Shown here piece by piece: positions 30,949 to 42,619 of a DNA stretch of 64,000 nucleotides (positions are counted from its first letter, which is position 1; each line of letters begins with the position of its first letter). Below the pieces are notes generated by a model that saw only the letters and a list, made by a program, of their open reading frames with translations, was not told the DNA's origin and ran no database searches. Position numbers and translations under genes: made by a program. Origin of the DNA: Halocaridina rubra (taxonomy: Eukaryota; Arthropoda; Malacostraca; Decapoda; Atyidae); contig JAXCGZ010015117.1 of NCBI GenBank assembly GCA_037179515.1, positions 50,001-114,000 of the forward strand, read 5' to 3'.

Positions 30949-33900
30949 TGATTACCTAATTGTGTTTACGGGAAAGAGCCCTAAGCTCGTATCTTCCCGT
31001 CTCCTCATCGGTTCCATTTTCTACTTAGTGATATTTATCATACCTGTCCTTAAAACTATGGATTGAGATAGCATTAACTACCTCCTCGCTTAGCCAATTC
31101 CAATTATCAACTACTCTTAGCTGAAAAAGTATTTCCTTACATCCTGCAAAGAAGTTTTCTTACGAAGCTTCAAACTATGACCTCTAGTTCTAAGCCCTGC
31201 CATATCGAAATATCAATACCTATCCACACTATCATAACCATGAAGGAATTTAAAGACTTTCACCATATCCCCCCTCAATCTTCTAGCTTCGAGTGATGGT
31301 AAGTCTAATTCCCTCAGCCTCTCATCATAACTGAGATTACGTATTTCTGGCACCAGCTTCGTGGTATGTCTTTGAACTTTTCTAGCTTAGCTATGTGCTT
31401 TTTCAAGTGCGGATTCAAAAAGGGGGCTGCATATTCGAGTTTTGGCCTCACATAGGTTACATAAATATTTCTGAACATTTCCTTGTCCATGTGCCTGAAG
31501 GCTACCCTTACATTTGATAAGAAAGCATATGCTGCCCTTACTGCCATTTATATGTATTTCTGGAGACAAATCTGCTAGTATGTTTACTCCTAGATCTCTC
31601 TCATTTTATGTCTCTTGAAGTTGTACTCCAGCACCGAGTAGTCAAGCTTGGGCCTTCTTGCACTTGTACCCATTCTCATTACCTTACATTTTGAAGTATT
31701 GAATTTCATTAGCCACTTTTCTGACCACTCGTGCAGACTATTTAGATCTTCATGAAGTTCTCTACCATTGTTCTCGTTTCCTATTTTCTTCACAATCTTT
31801 GCATCATCTGCAAGCATATTCATGAATGAATTTACACTCTGGTAGGTCATTTACATATACAAGGAACAAATGTGGCCCTAAAACTGAACCCTGTGAAACT
31901 CCACTACTAACTCTTCTACATTAAGACACTAAGTGTCTTACTCTAACCCTCTGTTCCCTTCCTTCTAAGTATGTGATTACCTAATTGTGTTTACGGGAAA
32001 GAGCCCTAAGCTCGTATCTTCCCGTCTCCTCATCCGTTCCATTTTCTACTTAGTGATACTTATCATACCTGTCCTTAAAACTATGGATTGAGATAGCATT
32101 AACTACCTCCTCGCTTAGCCAATTCCAATTATCAACTACTCTTACCTGAAAAAGTATATCCTTACATCCTGCAAAGAAGTTTTCTTACGAAGTTTCAAAC
32201 TATGACCTCTAGTTCTAAGGCCTGCCATATCAAAATATTGATCCCTATCCACTCTATCATAACCATGAAGGAATTTAAAGACTTTCACCATATCCCCCCT
32301 CAATCTTCTAGCTTCGAGTGATGGTAAGTCTAATTCGTCTCAGCCTCTCATCATAACTGAGATTGCGTATTTCTGGCACCAGTTTCGTGGCATGTCTTTG
32401 AACTTTTTCAAGCTTAGCTATGTGCTTTTTCAAGTGCGGATTCAAAAAGGGGGCTGTATATTCGTGTTTTGGCCTCACATAGGTTACATAAATATTTCTG
32501 AATATTTCCTTGTCCATGTGGCTGAAAGCTACCCTTACATTTGATAAGAATGCATATGCTGCCCTTACTATGCCATTTATATGTATTTCTGGAGACAAAT
32601 CTGCTAGTATGTTTACTCCTAGATCTCTCTCATTTTCTGTCTCTTGAAGTTGTACTCTTGCCACCAAGTAGTGAAGCTTTGGCCTTCTTGCACTTGTACC
32701 CATTCTCATTACCTTACATTTTGAAGTATTGAATTTCATTAGCCACTTTTCTGACCACTCGTGCAGGCTATTTAGATCGTCCTGAAGTTCTCTACCATTG
32801 TTCTCGTTTCCTACTTTCTTCACAATGTTTGCATCATCTGCAAGCATATTCATGAATGAATTTACACTCTGGAAGGTCATTAACATATACAAGGAACAAA
32901 TGTGGCCCTAAAACTGAGCCCTGTGGAACTCCACTACTAACTCTTCTCCATTAAGACACTAAGTGTCTTACTCTAACCCTCTGTTCCCTTCCTTCTAAGC
33001 ATGTGATTGCCTATTTGTGTTTACGGGAAAGAGCCCTAAGCTCTTATCTTCCCGTCTCCTCATCCGTTCCATTTTCTACTTAGTGATACTTATCATACCT
33101 GTCCTTAAAACTATGGATTGAGATAGCATTAACTACCTCCTCGCTTAGCCAATTCCAATTATCAACTACTCTTACCCGAAAAAGTATATCCTTACATCCT
33201 GCAAAGAAGTTTTCTTACGAAGCTTCAAACTATGACATCTAGTTCTAAGGCCTGCCATATCAAAATATTGATCCCTATCCACACTATCATAACCATGAAG
33301 GAATTTAAAGACTTTCACCATATCCCCCCCTCAATCTTCTAGCTTCGAGTGATGGTAAGTCTAATTCCCTCAGCCTCTCATCATAACTGAGATTACGTAT
33401 TTCTGGCACCAGTTTCGTGGTATGTCTCTGAGCTTTTTCTAGCTTAGCTATGTGCTTTTCCAAGTGCGGATTCAAAAAGGGGGCTGCATATTCGACTTTT
33501 GGCCTCTAGTAGGTTACATAAATATTTCTGAACATTTCCTTGTCCTTGTGCCTGAAAGCTACCCTTACATTTGATAAGAAAGCATATGCTGCCCTTACTA
33601 TGCCATTTATATGTATTTCTGGAGACAAATCTGCTAGTATGTTTACTCCTAGATCTCTCTCATTTTCTGTCTCTTGAAGTTGTACTCTAGCACCGAGTAG
33701 TCAAGCATGGGCCTTCTTACACTTGTACCCATTCTCATTACCTTACATTTTGAAGTATTGAATTTCATTAGCCACTTTTCTGACCACTCATGCAGACTAT
33801 TTAGATCTTCCTGAAGTTCTCTACCATTGTTCTCGTTTCCTACTTTCTTCACAATCTTTGCATCATCTGCAAGCATATTCATGAATGAATTTTCACTCTG

Positions 33901-35060
33901 GTAGGTCATTTACATATACAAGGAACAAAAGTGGCCCTAAAACTGAACCCTGTGGAACTCCACTACTAACTCTTCTCCATTAAGACACTAAGTGTCTTAC
34001 TCTAAACCTCTGTTCCCTTCCTTCTAAGTATGTGATTACCTAATTGTGTTTACGGGAAAGAGCCCTAAGCTCGTATCTTCCCGTCTCCTCATCCGTTCCA
34101 TTTTCTAATTAGTGATACTTATCATACCTGTCCTTAAAACTATGGATTGAGATAGCATTAACTACCTCCTCGCTTAGCCAATTCCAATTATCAACCACTC
34201 TTACCCGAAAAAGTATATCCTTACATCCTGCAAAGAAGTTTTCTTACGAAGCTTCAAACTATGACCTCTAGTTCTAAGGCCTGCCATATCAAAATATCGA
34301 TCCTTATCCACACTATCATAACCATGAAGGAATTTAAAGACTTTCACCATATCCCCCCTCAATCTTCTAGCTTCGAGTGATGGTAAGTCTACTTCCCTCA
34401 GACTCTCATCATAACTGAGATTACGCATTTCTGGCACCAGTTTCGTGGTATATCTGTGAACTTTTTCTAGCTTAGCTATGTGCTTTTTCAAGTGCGGATT
34501 CAAAAAGGGGGCTGCATATTCGAGTTTTGGCCTCACATATTTTACATAAATATTTCTGAACATTTCCTTGTCCATGTGCCTGAAAGCTACCCTTACATTT
34601 GATAAGAAAGCATATGCTGCCCTTACTATGCCATTTATATGTATTTCTGGAGACAAATCTGCTAGTATGTTTACTCCTAGATCTCTCTCATTTTCTGTCT
34701 CTTGAAGTTGAGCTCCAGCCACCGAGTAGTCAAGCTTGGGCCTTCTTGCACTTGTACCCATTCTCATTACCTTACATTTTGAAGTATTGAATTTCATTAG
34801 CCACTTTTCTGACCACTCGTGCAGACTAGTTAGATCTTCCTGAAGTTCTCTACCATTGTTCTCGTTTCCTACTTTCTTCACAATCTATGCATCATCTGCA
34901 AGCATATTCATGAATGAATTTTCACTCTGGTAGGTCACTTACATATACAAGGAACAAAAGTGGCCCTAAAACTGAACCCTGTAGAACTTCACTACTAACT
35001 CTTCTAAATTAAGACACTAAGTGTCTTACTCTAACCCTCTGTTCCCTTCCTTCTAAGTAT
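30948..35060 (-). repeat. CR1-derived tandem array, copies 1-4 (about 1029-bp monomers)
   Basis: Copies start at 30948, 31973, 33003 and 34032 (lengths 1025, 1030, 1029, 1029), each with GTGATT(A/G)CCTA(A/T)TTGTG on the + strand. Read on the minus strand each copy encodes ORF2 from about the RT thumb ([10 protein letters not shown]) through MFADDA, the CR1 C-terminal region (YVRPKLEYAAPFLNPHLKKH) and the 3' UTR, then joins the next copy head-to-tail. Frames are broken: copy 4 has a TAG at 34887-34885 directly after FADDA. Confidence 0.9.
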
Positions 35061-36600
35061 TTGATTACCTAATTGTGTTTACGGGAAAGAGCCCTAAGCT
35101 CGTATCTTCCCGTCTCCTCATCCGTTCCATTTTCTACTTAGTGATACTTATCATACCTGTCCTTAAAACTATGGATTGAGATAGCATTAACTACCTCCTC
35201 GCTTAGCCAATTCCAATTATCAACCACTCTTACCCGAAAAAGTATATCCTTACATCCTGCAAAGAAGTTTTCTTACGAAGCTTCAAACTATGACCTCTAG
35301 TTCTAAGGCCTGCCATATCAAAATATCGATCCCTCTCCACACTATCATAACCATGAAGGAATTTAAAGACTTTCACCATATCCCCCCTCAATCTTCTAGC
35401 TTCGAGTGATGGTAAGTATAATTCCCTCAGCCTCTCATCATAACTGAGATTACGTATTTCTGGCACCAGTTTCGTGGCATGTCTTTGAACTTTTTCTACC
35501 TTAGCTATGTGCTTTTTCAAGTGCGGATTCAAAAAGGGGGTGTATATTAGTGTTTTGTTTTTCTGTTTGTTTTCCTCGCTTAGCCAATTCCAATTATCAA
35601 CTACTCTTACCCGAAAAAGTATATCCTTACATCCTGCAAAGAAGTTTTCTTACGAAGTTTCAAACTATGACCTCTAGTTCTAAGGCCTGCCATATCAAAA
35701 TATCGATCCCTATCCACACTATCATAACCATGAAGCAATTTAAAGACTTTCACCATATCCCCCCTCAATCTTCTAGCTTCGAGTGATGGTAAGTCTAATT
35801 CCCTCAGCCTCTCATCATAACTGAGATTACGTATTTCTGGCACCAGTTTCGTGGTATGTCTTTGAACTTTTTCTAGCTTAGCTATGTGCTTTTTCAAGTG
35901 CGGATTCAAAAAGGGGGCTGCATATTCGAGTTTTGGCCTCACGTAGGTTACATAAATATTTCTGAACATTTCCTTGTCCATGTCCCTGAAAGCTACCCTT
36001 ACATTTGATAAGAATGCATATGCTGCCCTTACTATGCCATTTATATGTATTTCTGGAGACAAATCTGCTAGTATGTTTACTCCTAGATCTCTCTCATTTT
36101 CTGTCTCTTGAAGTTGTGCTCCAGCCACCGAGTAGTCAAGCTTGGGCCTTTTTGCACTTGTACCCATTCTCATTACCTTACATTTTGAAGTATTGAATTT
36201 CATTAGCCACTTTTCTGACCACTCGTGCAGACTAGTTAGATCTTCCTGAAGTTCTCTACCATTATTCTCGTTTCCTACTTTCTTCACAATCTATGCATCA
36301 TCTGCAAGCATATTCATGAATGAATTTTCACTCTGGTAGGTCATTTACATATACAAGGAACAAAAGTGGCCCTAAAACTGAACCCTGTGGAACTCCACTA
36401 CTAACTCCTCTAAATTAAGACACTAAGTGTCTTACTCTAACCCTCTGTTCCCTTCCTTCTAAGTATGTGATTACCTAATTGTGCTTACGGGAAAGAGCCC
36501 TATGCTCGTATCTTCCCGTCTCCTCATCGGTTCCATTTTCTACTTAGTGATACTTATCATACCTGTCCTTAAAACAATGGATTGAGATAGCATTAACTAC
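35061..36600 (-). repeat. CR1-derived array, broken copies 5-7
   Basis: Copy 5 stops at about 35540. A 33-base T-rich segment (35541-35573) joins it to copy 6, which lacks its first part (35574-36466). Copy 7 is only 36467-36600. Copy 6 carries the shared TAG near 36290. Confidence 0.85.
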
Positions 36601-36833
36601 CGATAATAACGATCCTATATCTAGTGGCATACTTACTACTTTATTATTAACATTATTGTAACATTTTTATTACAGCATTATTATTTTCTATGAAAGCTAC
36701 ATTTAATTTAACTATATGTCTAACCCTCTTATTTGTTAGTTTAATTACATGTCTACTTATAAGTTACTATTAATGTTGAATAACCATTGTACAAAATGGA
36801 AATAAATGTTTTTGTTTTATTTTTCTTTGTTTT
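36601..36833. other. Short foreign insertion in CR1 array
   Basis: AT-rich non-CR1 sequence ending CAAAATGGAAATAAATGTTT plus a T-rich stretch, like the polyadenylated 3' end of another retroelement on the + strand. The T-rich junction resembles the one at 35541-35573, and both lead into the same point of a CR1 monomer (CTCGCTTAGCC). Confidence 0.5.
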
Positions 36834-37726
36834 TCTCGCTTAGCCAATTCCAATTATCAACTACTCTTACCCGAAAAAGTATATCCTTACATCCTGCAAA
36901 GAAGTTTGCTTACGAAGCTTCAAACTATGACCTCTAGTTCTAAGGCCTGCCATATCAAAATATCGATCCCTATCCACACTATCATAACCATGAAGGAATT
37001 TAAAGACTTTCACCATATCCCCCCTCAATCTTCTAGCTTCGAGTGATGGTAAGTCTAATTATCTCAGCCTCTCATCATAACTGAGATTACGTATTTCTGG
37101 CACCAGTTTCGTGGTATGTCTTTGAACTTTTTCTAGCTTAGCTATGTGCTTTTTCAAGTGCGGATTCAAAAACGGGGCTGCATATTCGAGTTTTGGCCTC
37201 ACGTAGGTTACATAAATATTTCTGAACATTTCCTTGTCCATGTGCCTGAAAGCTACCCTTACATTTGATAAGAAAGCATATGCTGCCCTTACTATGCCAT
37301 TTATATGTATTTCTGGAGACAAATCTGCCAGTATGTTTACTCCTAGATCTCTCTCATTTTCTGTCTCTTGAAGTTGTACTCCAGCCACCGAGTAGTCAAG
37401 CTTGGGCCTTCTTGCACTTGTACCCATTCTCATTACCTTACATTTTGAAGTATTGAATTTCATTAGCCACTATTCAGACCACTCATGCAGACTATTTAGA
37501 TCTTCCTGAAGTTCTCTACCATTGTTCTCGTTTCCTACATTCTTCACAATCTATGCATCATCTGCAAGCATATTCATGAATGAATTTACACTCTGGTAGG
37601 TCATTTACATATACAAGGAACAAAAGTGGCCCTAAAACTGAACCCTGTGGAACTCCACTACTAACTCTTCTCCATTAAGACACAAAGTGTCTTACTCTAA
37701 CCCTCTGTTCCCTTCCTTCTAAGTAT
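36834..37726 (-). repeat. CR1-derived array, copy 8 (partial)
   Basis: Begins at CTCGCTTAGCC and runs to the usual 5' breakpoint. It carries the shared stop near 37552. Confidence 0.85.
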
Positions 37727-37817
37727 GTGATTACCTAATTGTGATTACCTAATTGTGTTTACGGGAAAGAGCCCAAAGCTCGTATCTTCCCGTCTCCTGA
37801 TCGGTTCCATTTTATAC

Positions 37818-40564
37818 TTAGTGATACTTATCATACCTGTCCTTAAAACTATGGATTGAGGTAGCATTAACTACCTCCTCGCTTAGCCAATTCCAATTAT
37901 CAACTACTCTTACACTGAAAAAGTATTTCCTTACATCCTGCAAAGAAGTTTTCTTACGAAGCTTCAAACTATGACCTCTAGTTCTAGAGCCAGCCATATC
38001 AAAATATCGATCCCTATCCACTCTATCATAACCATGAAGGAATTTAAAGACTTTCACCATATCCCCCCTCACTCTTCTAGCTTCCAGTGATGGTAAGTCT
38101 AATTCCCTCAGCCTCTCATCATAACTGAGATTGCGTATTTCTGGCACCAGTTTCGTGGCATGTCTTTGAACTTTTTTAAGCTTAGCTATGTGCTTTTTCA
38201 AGTGCGGATTCCAAATATTTCTGAACATTTCCTTGTCCATGTGCCTGAAGGCTACCCTTACATTTGATAAGAATGCATATGCTGCCCTTACTATGCCATT
38301 TATATGTATTTCTGGAGACAAATACATATAAATGTATTTGAAGTTGTACTCCAGCCACCGAGTAGTCAAGCTTGGGCCTTCTTGCACTTGTACCCATTCT
38401 CATTACCTTACATTTTGAAGTATTGAATTTCATTAGCCACTTTTCTGACCACTCATGCAGATTATTTAGATCCTCCTGAAGTTCTCTACCATTGTTCTCG
38501 TTTTTTACTTTCTTCACAATCTTTGCATCATCTGCAAACATATTCATGAATGAATTTACACTCTGGTAGGTCATTTACATATACAAGGAACAAAAGTGGC
38601 CCTAAAACTGAACCCTGTGGAACTCCACTACTAACTCTTCTCCATTCAGACACTGAGTGTCTTACTCTAACCCTCTGTTCCCTTCCTTCTAAGTAAGTTT
38701 TTATCCATTCCAAAACATTTCCACCTATTCTAGCCATTGATTGCAGCTTCCTAATAAGTCTCCCATGTGGAACAGTGTCAAACACTTTCTGGAAGTCTAG
38801 GAATATGCAATCTGCCCAGCCCTCTCTTTCCTGTAAGATTTGGCTTACCTCATCATAAAATTCTAATAAGTTTGTTACTGTTGATCTACCTTCTCTGAAG
38901 CCATGTTGCGTCACTGACAAAAAGTTGAAGGATTCCAAGTGAAGAGAGATATGTTTCCTTAGTAGTTTCTCCATAACTTTGCAAACTATGCTGGTCAAGG
39001 AAACTGGTCTATAAGTTCAGAGCCGTATCCCTCCTTCCCTTTTTGAAGATAGGTATCACATTTGCTTGTTTCCAGCATCTTGGGATCTCCCCCAACTCCA
39101 ATGACTCCTTAAATATGATACTTAGTGCTACTGATATTGTGTTTGTGCATTTTTTAAGCACATGAGGGGATATGTCATCGGGACCTGTAGCTTTATGAAC
39201 ATCTAAATCCATCAGCGCTTTGCATACCTCTGTGGCTGTAAGGTTGATGTTCTCTAATACCGGCCCCTGAGCTTCTATCACTGCAATCTGAGGGGGTGGG
39301 GTATTTTCTACTGTAAATACTGACTGAAACTCCTTGTTCAATTCTTTGCAGATCTCTTCATCCATCTCAGTGATGCTTCCATCCGCTCTCTTTAGCCTTA
39401 AAACCTGTTCTTTTACCTTCAGTTTTCCTCTGATAAAGCTGTGGAAAAGCTTGGGATTTTCTTTAGCCTTCCTGGTGATGTCCCTCTCATAGTCTCTCTC
39501 TGCCTCTCTCCTTTTACTTAGGTAGTCATTTCTTGCTCTTTTGTAGGTTTGCCAGGCATTTATGTTTTTTCTCCTCCTATACCTTTTCCAGCATTTGTCT
39601 CTCCACTCCTTAGCTCTTTTACACCCATTATCGAACCATTTCTCTCTGGCATGAATTACACCTACTTTGGTGACAGGTATGCAGCAATCTACTATCTTCC
39701 CATATTTCTCACAAAAGATGTCATACATTTCTTGTACAGATTTGTTGTAAAATAAGGTTCTCCAGTCAATAACTGCAAAAAGCTCATTCATTTTGATGTA
39801 ATCTCCTTTCCGATAGTTCCTCCTCATGTCCTCAGTGCCTCTACTCTCAGGAAGAATATCTTCAATGATATACTCCATCAACAACACACAGTGGTCACTC
39901 TTTCCAATTGGTGGTTCATACTCAATTTTTTCAATATCCAACACATTATCTGTGAACACTAGATCAAGTAGTGATGTCTCATCCCCACCCCTGGCCCTTG
40001 TTGGTTCCATTACATGTTGGTGTAGGAAATTCCCTTGTACGCAATCTAGGAATCTTGCCCCGAATGAGTCCTCACCACTGTGTGGGTCAAGATTTATCCA
40101 ATCTATCTCTTTATGATTAAAGTCTGCCATAATCAAAATCCTACATTTTTTTCCCATGCCATGTTAACAACTGAGTTTATGACTTCAATAGTACCTATAT
40201 GACTTTCCTCATAAACTTCAAGCCTATTTTGGTTCCTTGGTGGGTTGTATACAGCAGCTATTATAATGCTCTCTGACCCAGTATTTATGCGAGCAACAAG
40301 AAATTCCTTGAACTCACTTTCTATAGCCAAGTTTATTTCTTCGACTTGAATCCTTTCACTTATGAGCAGTGCTATCCCTCCACCAGTCCTCTCAGATCTT
40401 TCAACCCTTAGTATTCTGAAACCCTTAGGAAAAACTGTGACACTGTTTATGTCCTCACTCAACTTAGTCTCTGTAATTGCTACTATATCTGCTTTACTGT
40501 TGTGAATCCTATCTTTTAATTCTACTGCCTTACCAGCTAATCCATCAGCATTTGTGTATAACAA
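37818..40564 (-). pseudogene. CR1-like ORF2: endonuclease-reverse transcriptase, broken
   Basis: Domains in order on the minus strand: EEP endonuclease N-terminal half (40564-40133: YTNADGLAGK, AITETKL), second half (from 40157: LIMADFNHKEIDW, KSDHCVLL), connector (EAERDYERDITRKAKENPKL), RT (38998-38528: [54 protein letters not shown]) and the C-terminal region to DRYDKYH at 37818. Lesions are listed under the parent element. The reading frame of the 58.8-kb copy shows what each indel disrupted. ORF2 overlaps or abuts the ORF1 end. Confidence 0.85.
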
Positions 40565-40566
40565 TC

Positions 40567-41645
40567 TTAATGAGGCCCCATCCCCTGATCATCTTTCATT
40601 ATCTTCTTTATCTCCCCTTTGTCTGGAAGAACTCTGTAATGAAAATTTTTCTTCTCTTCTTCATTTCTTTCATCATTTAACCTTCTTGCCTCTTGCAACA
40701 AGTTTTTGATCTTTCTCATCTCTTCCTGTGTTCTGTATTGTCTAATGAACACTTCTTTGAATTCTTGAAGGTCTTTTAGACTTTTTTTCTCAACAATATT
40801 TCCCTACATGTTTCCCCTCTCTCAAAGGTTACTTTTGTTGGTCTCGGCTTTCCTTCCCTCGAATATTTACCTAGTTGGTGTATGTTTACAATATCCTCAG
40901 GACCACATACTACTCCAAGCTTTCTTATCAGGTCTACAACCCTAGCTTTATTTTCTTCAAGTCTCCCTTGCCATGTTGGCTCCTGGGACTTGCTTATGCC
41001 TGAGATTACCACTGTCTTCTCCTTATCAAGTGCCTGTCTGATGAGTGGGTTTGCCCTTTCCATCACAACGTCTTTCATTTTTTTGATTACTGTCTCTTTA
41101 TAGTCAACTGTTTGTATGTTTTCCAGTGCCACCACCTTTACAGCCTCTTTTACTGCCACATTCCCCTTTAGTGCATCAGCAAAGGAAGTTTTCATGGCAT
41201 CATTTTCCATATTCAGCTCCTGGAACTCTTTTCTGAACTGTTCAATGTTTTCCTTAATCTGGACATTCCAAGCAGCAATCTCGTCTCTCTCAGAAGAGAG
41301 CAGTGAACTAACATCTAATTCCTTTAGGTTGTCATTCAGCTGTTTGTTTTTATCTTCTTGTTTAGAAAGTCTAGATTCTAGTTGACTCTTTTTTCCTTCC
41401 AGCTTTTTTATTCTTTTTTCTAGTACCTTTCTCTCCTGCCCTTGTGCTTTATTTGCTTCCTCCAAAGATCTTATTTGCTCTCTGAGTGTTTCATTCTCTT
41501 TCATTTCTCCATCCATATTCCGAATTTTATCATCAAGGCTTATAACCATTTCCTCTATATTCTTGATTTTCTGTTTGAGTCTCCTGATGGCTACCCCTCC
41601 TACCAACCCATGGATGGGAGAGGTTTGGGACAGAGATGGCGTCAT
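40567..41645 (-). pseudogene. CR1-like ORF1: coiled-coil nucleic-acid chaperone, one frameshift
   Basis: 289 codons from 41645, almost all charged heptad-like helix (about residues 24-170), followed by an RRM-like segment (VVISGISKSQE, VVDLIRKLGVV, IVNIHQLGKYSREGKPRP, KVTFERGETCREILL). At the T-run near 40780 the frame shifts, and the C-terminal domain continues to 40567 (FIRQYRTQEEMRKIKNLLQE, NFHYRVLPDKGEIKKI). ORF1 proteins of CR1/Jockey LINEs bind the element RNA. The start ATG is the first in frame. Confidence 0.75.
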
Positions 41646-42577
41646 TTTTATGTTCTCCCTCTCACAGAATATAGAAAGAAGACGAGAAAGAGGAAAAAGA
41701 AAAGAAAAAACTTTTAATTAAGCTTCACACCGAATTTTTATATCTCCATATAAGTGCTATTTAGTGACTCAGTTTATCTCTTTTCTGGTAACACACATCT
41801 TAACTTAAAAACTTGACCATGGTAATTTAAGGATTAAAAGAAAAAGAAAAAAAATGCAACAAAACAAAAGTCAAGCCTGAAGGAAAAATTTGAACCTGTG
41901 TCTGAGGTGGCACCCACCTGTTTCTGCTATATATTCTTCCTAACTGATAAACTCACTTGCTAACCAAGGTATGTTATCACAAGATTAGACTTTACATTTA
42001 ACTCAATATATATATATACAAAATAAAAACAAAATAGTAAAAGTGAAAGCTAAAAGAAAAACAAACAAAAAAATGAAGAAAATAAGACAGCTGTACTACT
42101 TGGCAACTTACTCAGTACTGTTGACAGGTGGATATTTTTTTTTCTTTTTTTTTTTTACTTATTCAATTTTTCGTGTATCAAACTAACTAACAAGTTAATA
42201 TAAATGGGAAGGATACTAATTTTAACAATATATGGAACCACAGGATCAGGTAAACGGCTTAAGAGCTTTCCCCAGTTTACACAAAAAATTAGGTAATGTG
42301 ATGTGATGGCTTCACCTCTGGCAACTCTTCTAAATTTCCTTCAAGGCAGAACTGGACGGGAACTTCTCTCTCCCCTAACGAAAAATGTTCTCAATTTTTT
42401 TTTTTTAATATTTTGGACAGTCTCGTCATACAACAAATATAAGTTTTGTACTCACAATACTCTGCAGGATTTCAGATTTAGGGAAATTATGGTAAAGTTT
42501 TCCACTAAGCACTTAGTCACTCGAAACAATTTAAAATTTAAGAGGAGCAGTTCAGTGTGTCACTGAACGTGTCACTG

Positions 42578-42579
<2 letters not shown>
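41646..42579. other. Non-coding, probably LINE 5' UTR plus flank
   Basis: No gene. Contains A- and T-runs. The LINE 5' end is not marked by a recognisable boundary. Ends with a 12-base direct repeat (GTGTCACTGAAC, twice) just before a GT microsatellite. Confidence 0.4.

Positions 42580-42616
<37 letters not shown>
42580..42616. repeat. (GT)n microsatellite
   Basis: About 17 GT units leading directly into the next CR1 monomer. Confidence 0.95.

Positions 42617-42619
<3 letters not shown>

Larger units (their letters stand above)
37727..41645 (-). mobile_element. CR1-like LINE, near full length, inactive
   Basis: The 3' end (+ coordinate 37727) has two 14-bp units GTGATTACCTAATT, a short repeat tail as found in CR1-group LINEs. 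ORF1 and ORF2 lie in order on the minus strand. At least four lesions break ORF2 (frameshift in the T-run at about 40150, extra base near 39013, 2-base loss near 38566, deletions near 38212 and 38326) and one breaks ORF1. The 5' end lies somewhere in 41646-42579. Confidence 0.85.

Noticed and set aside
37727..37760. CCTAA/TTAGG motif in the CR1 tail as arthropod telomere repeat or TRAS/SART-type target
   Set aside because: TTAGG occurs once per 14-bp unit and not as a pure pentamer array, and the LINE is CR1-like, not R1-like.
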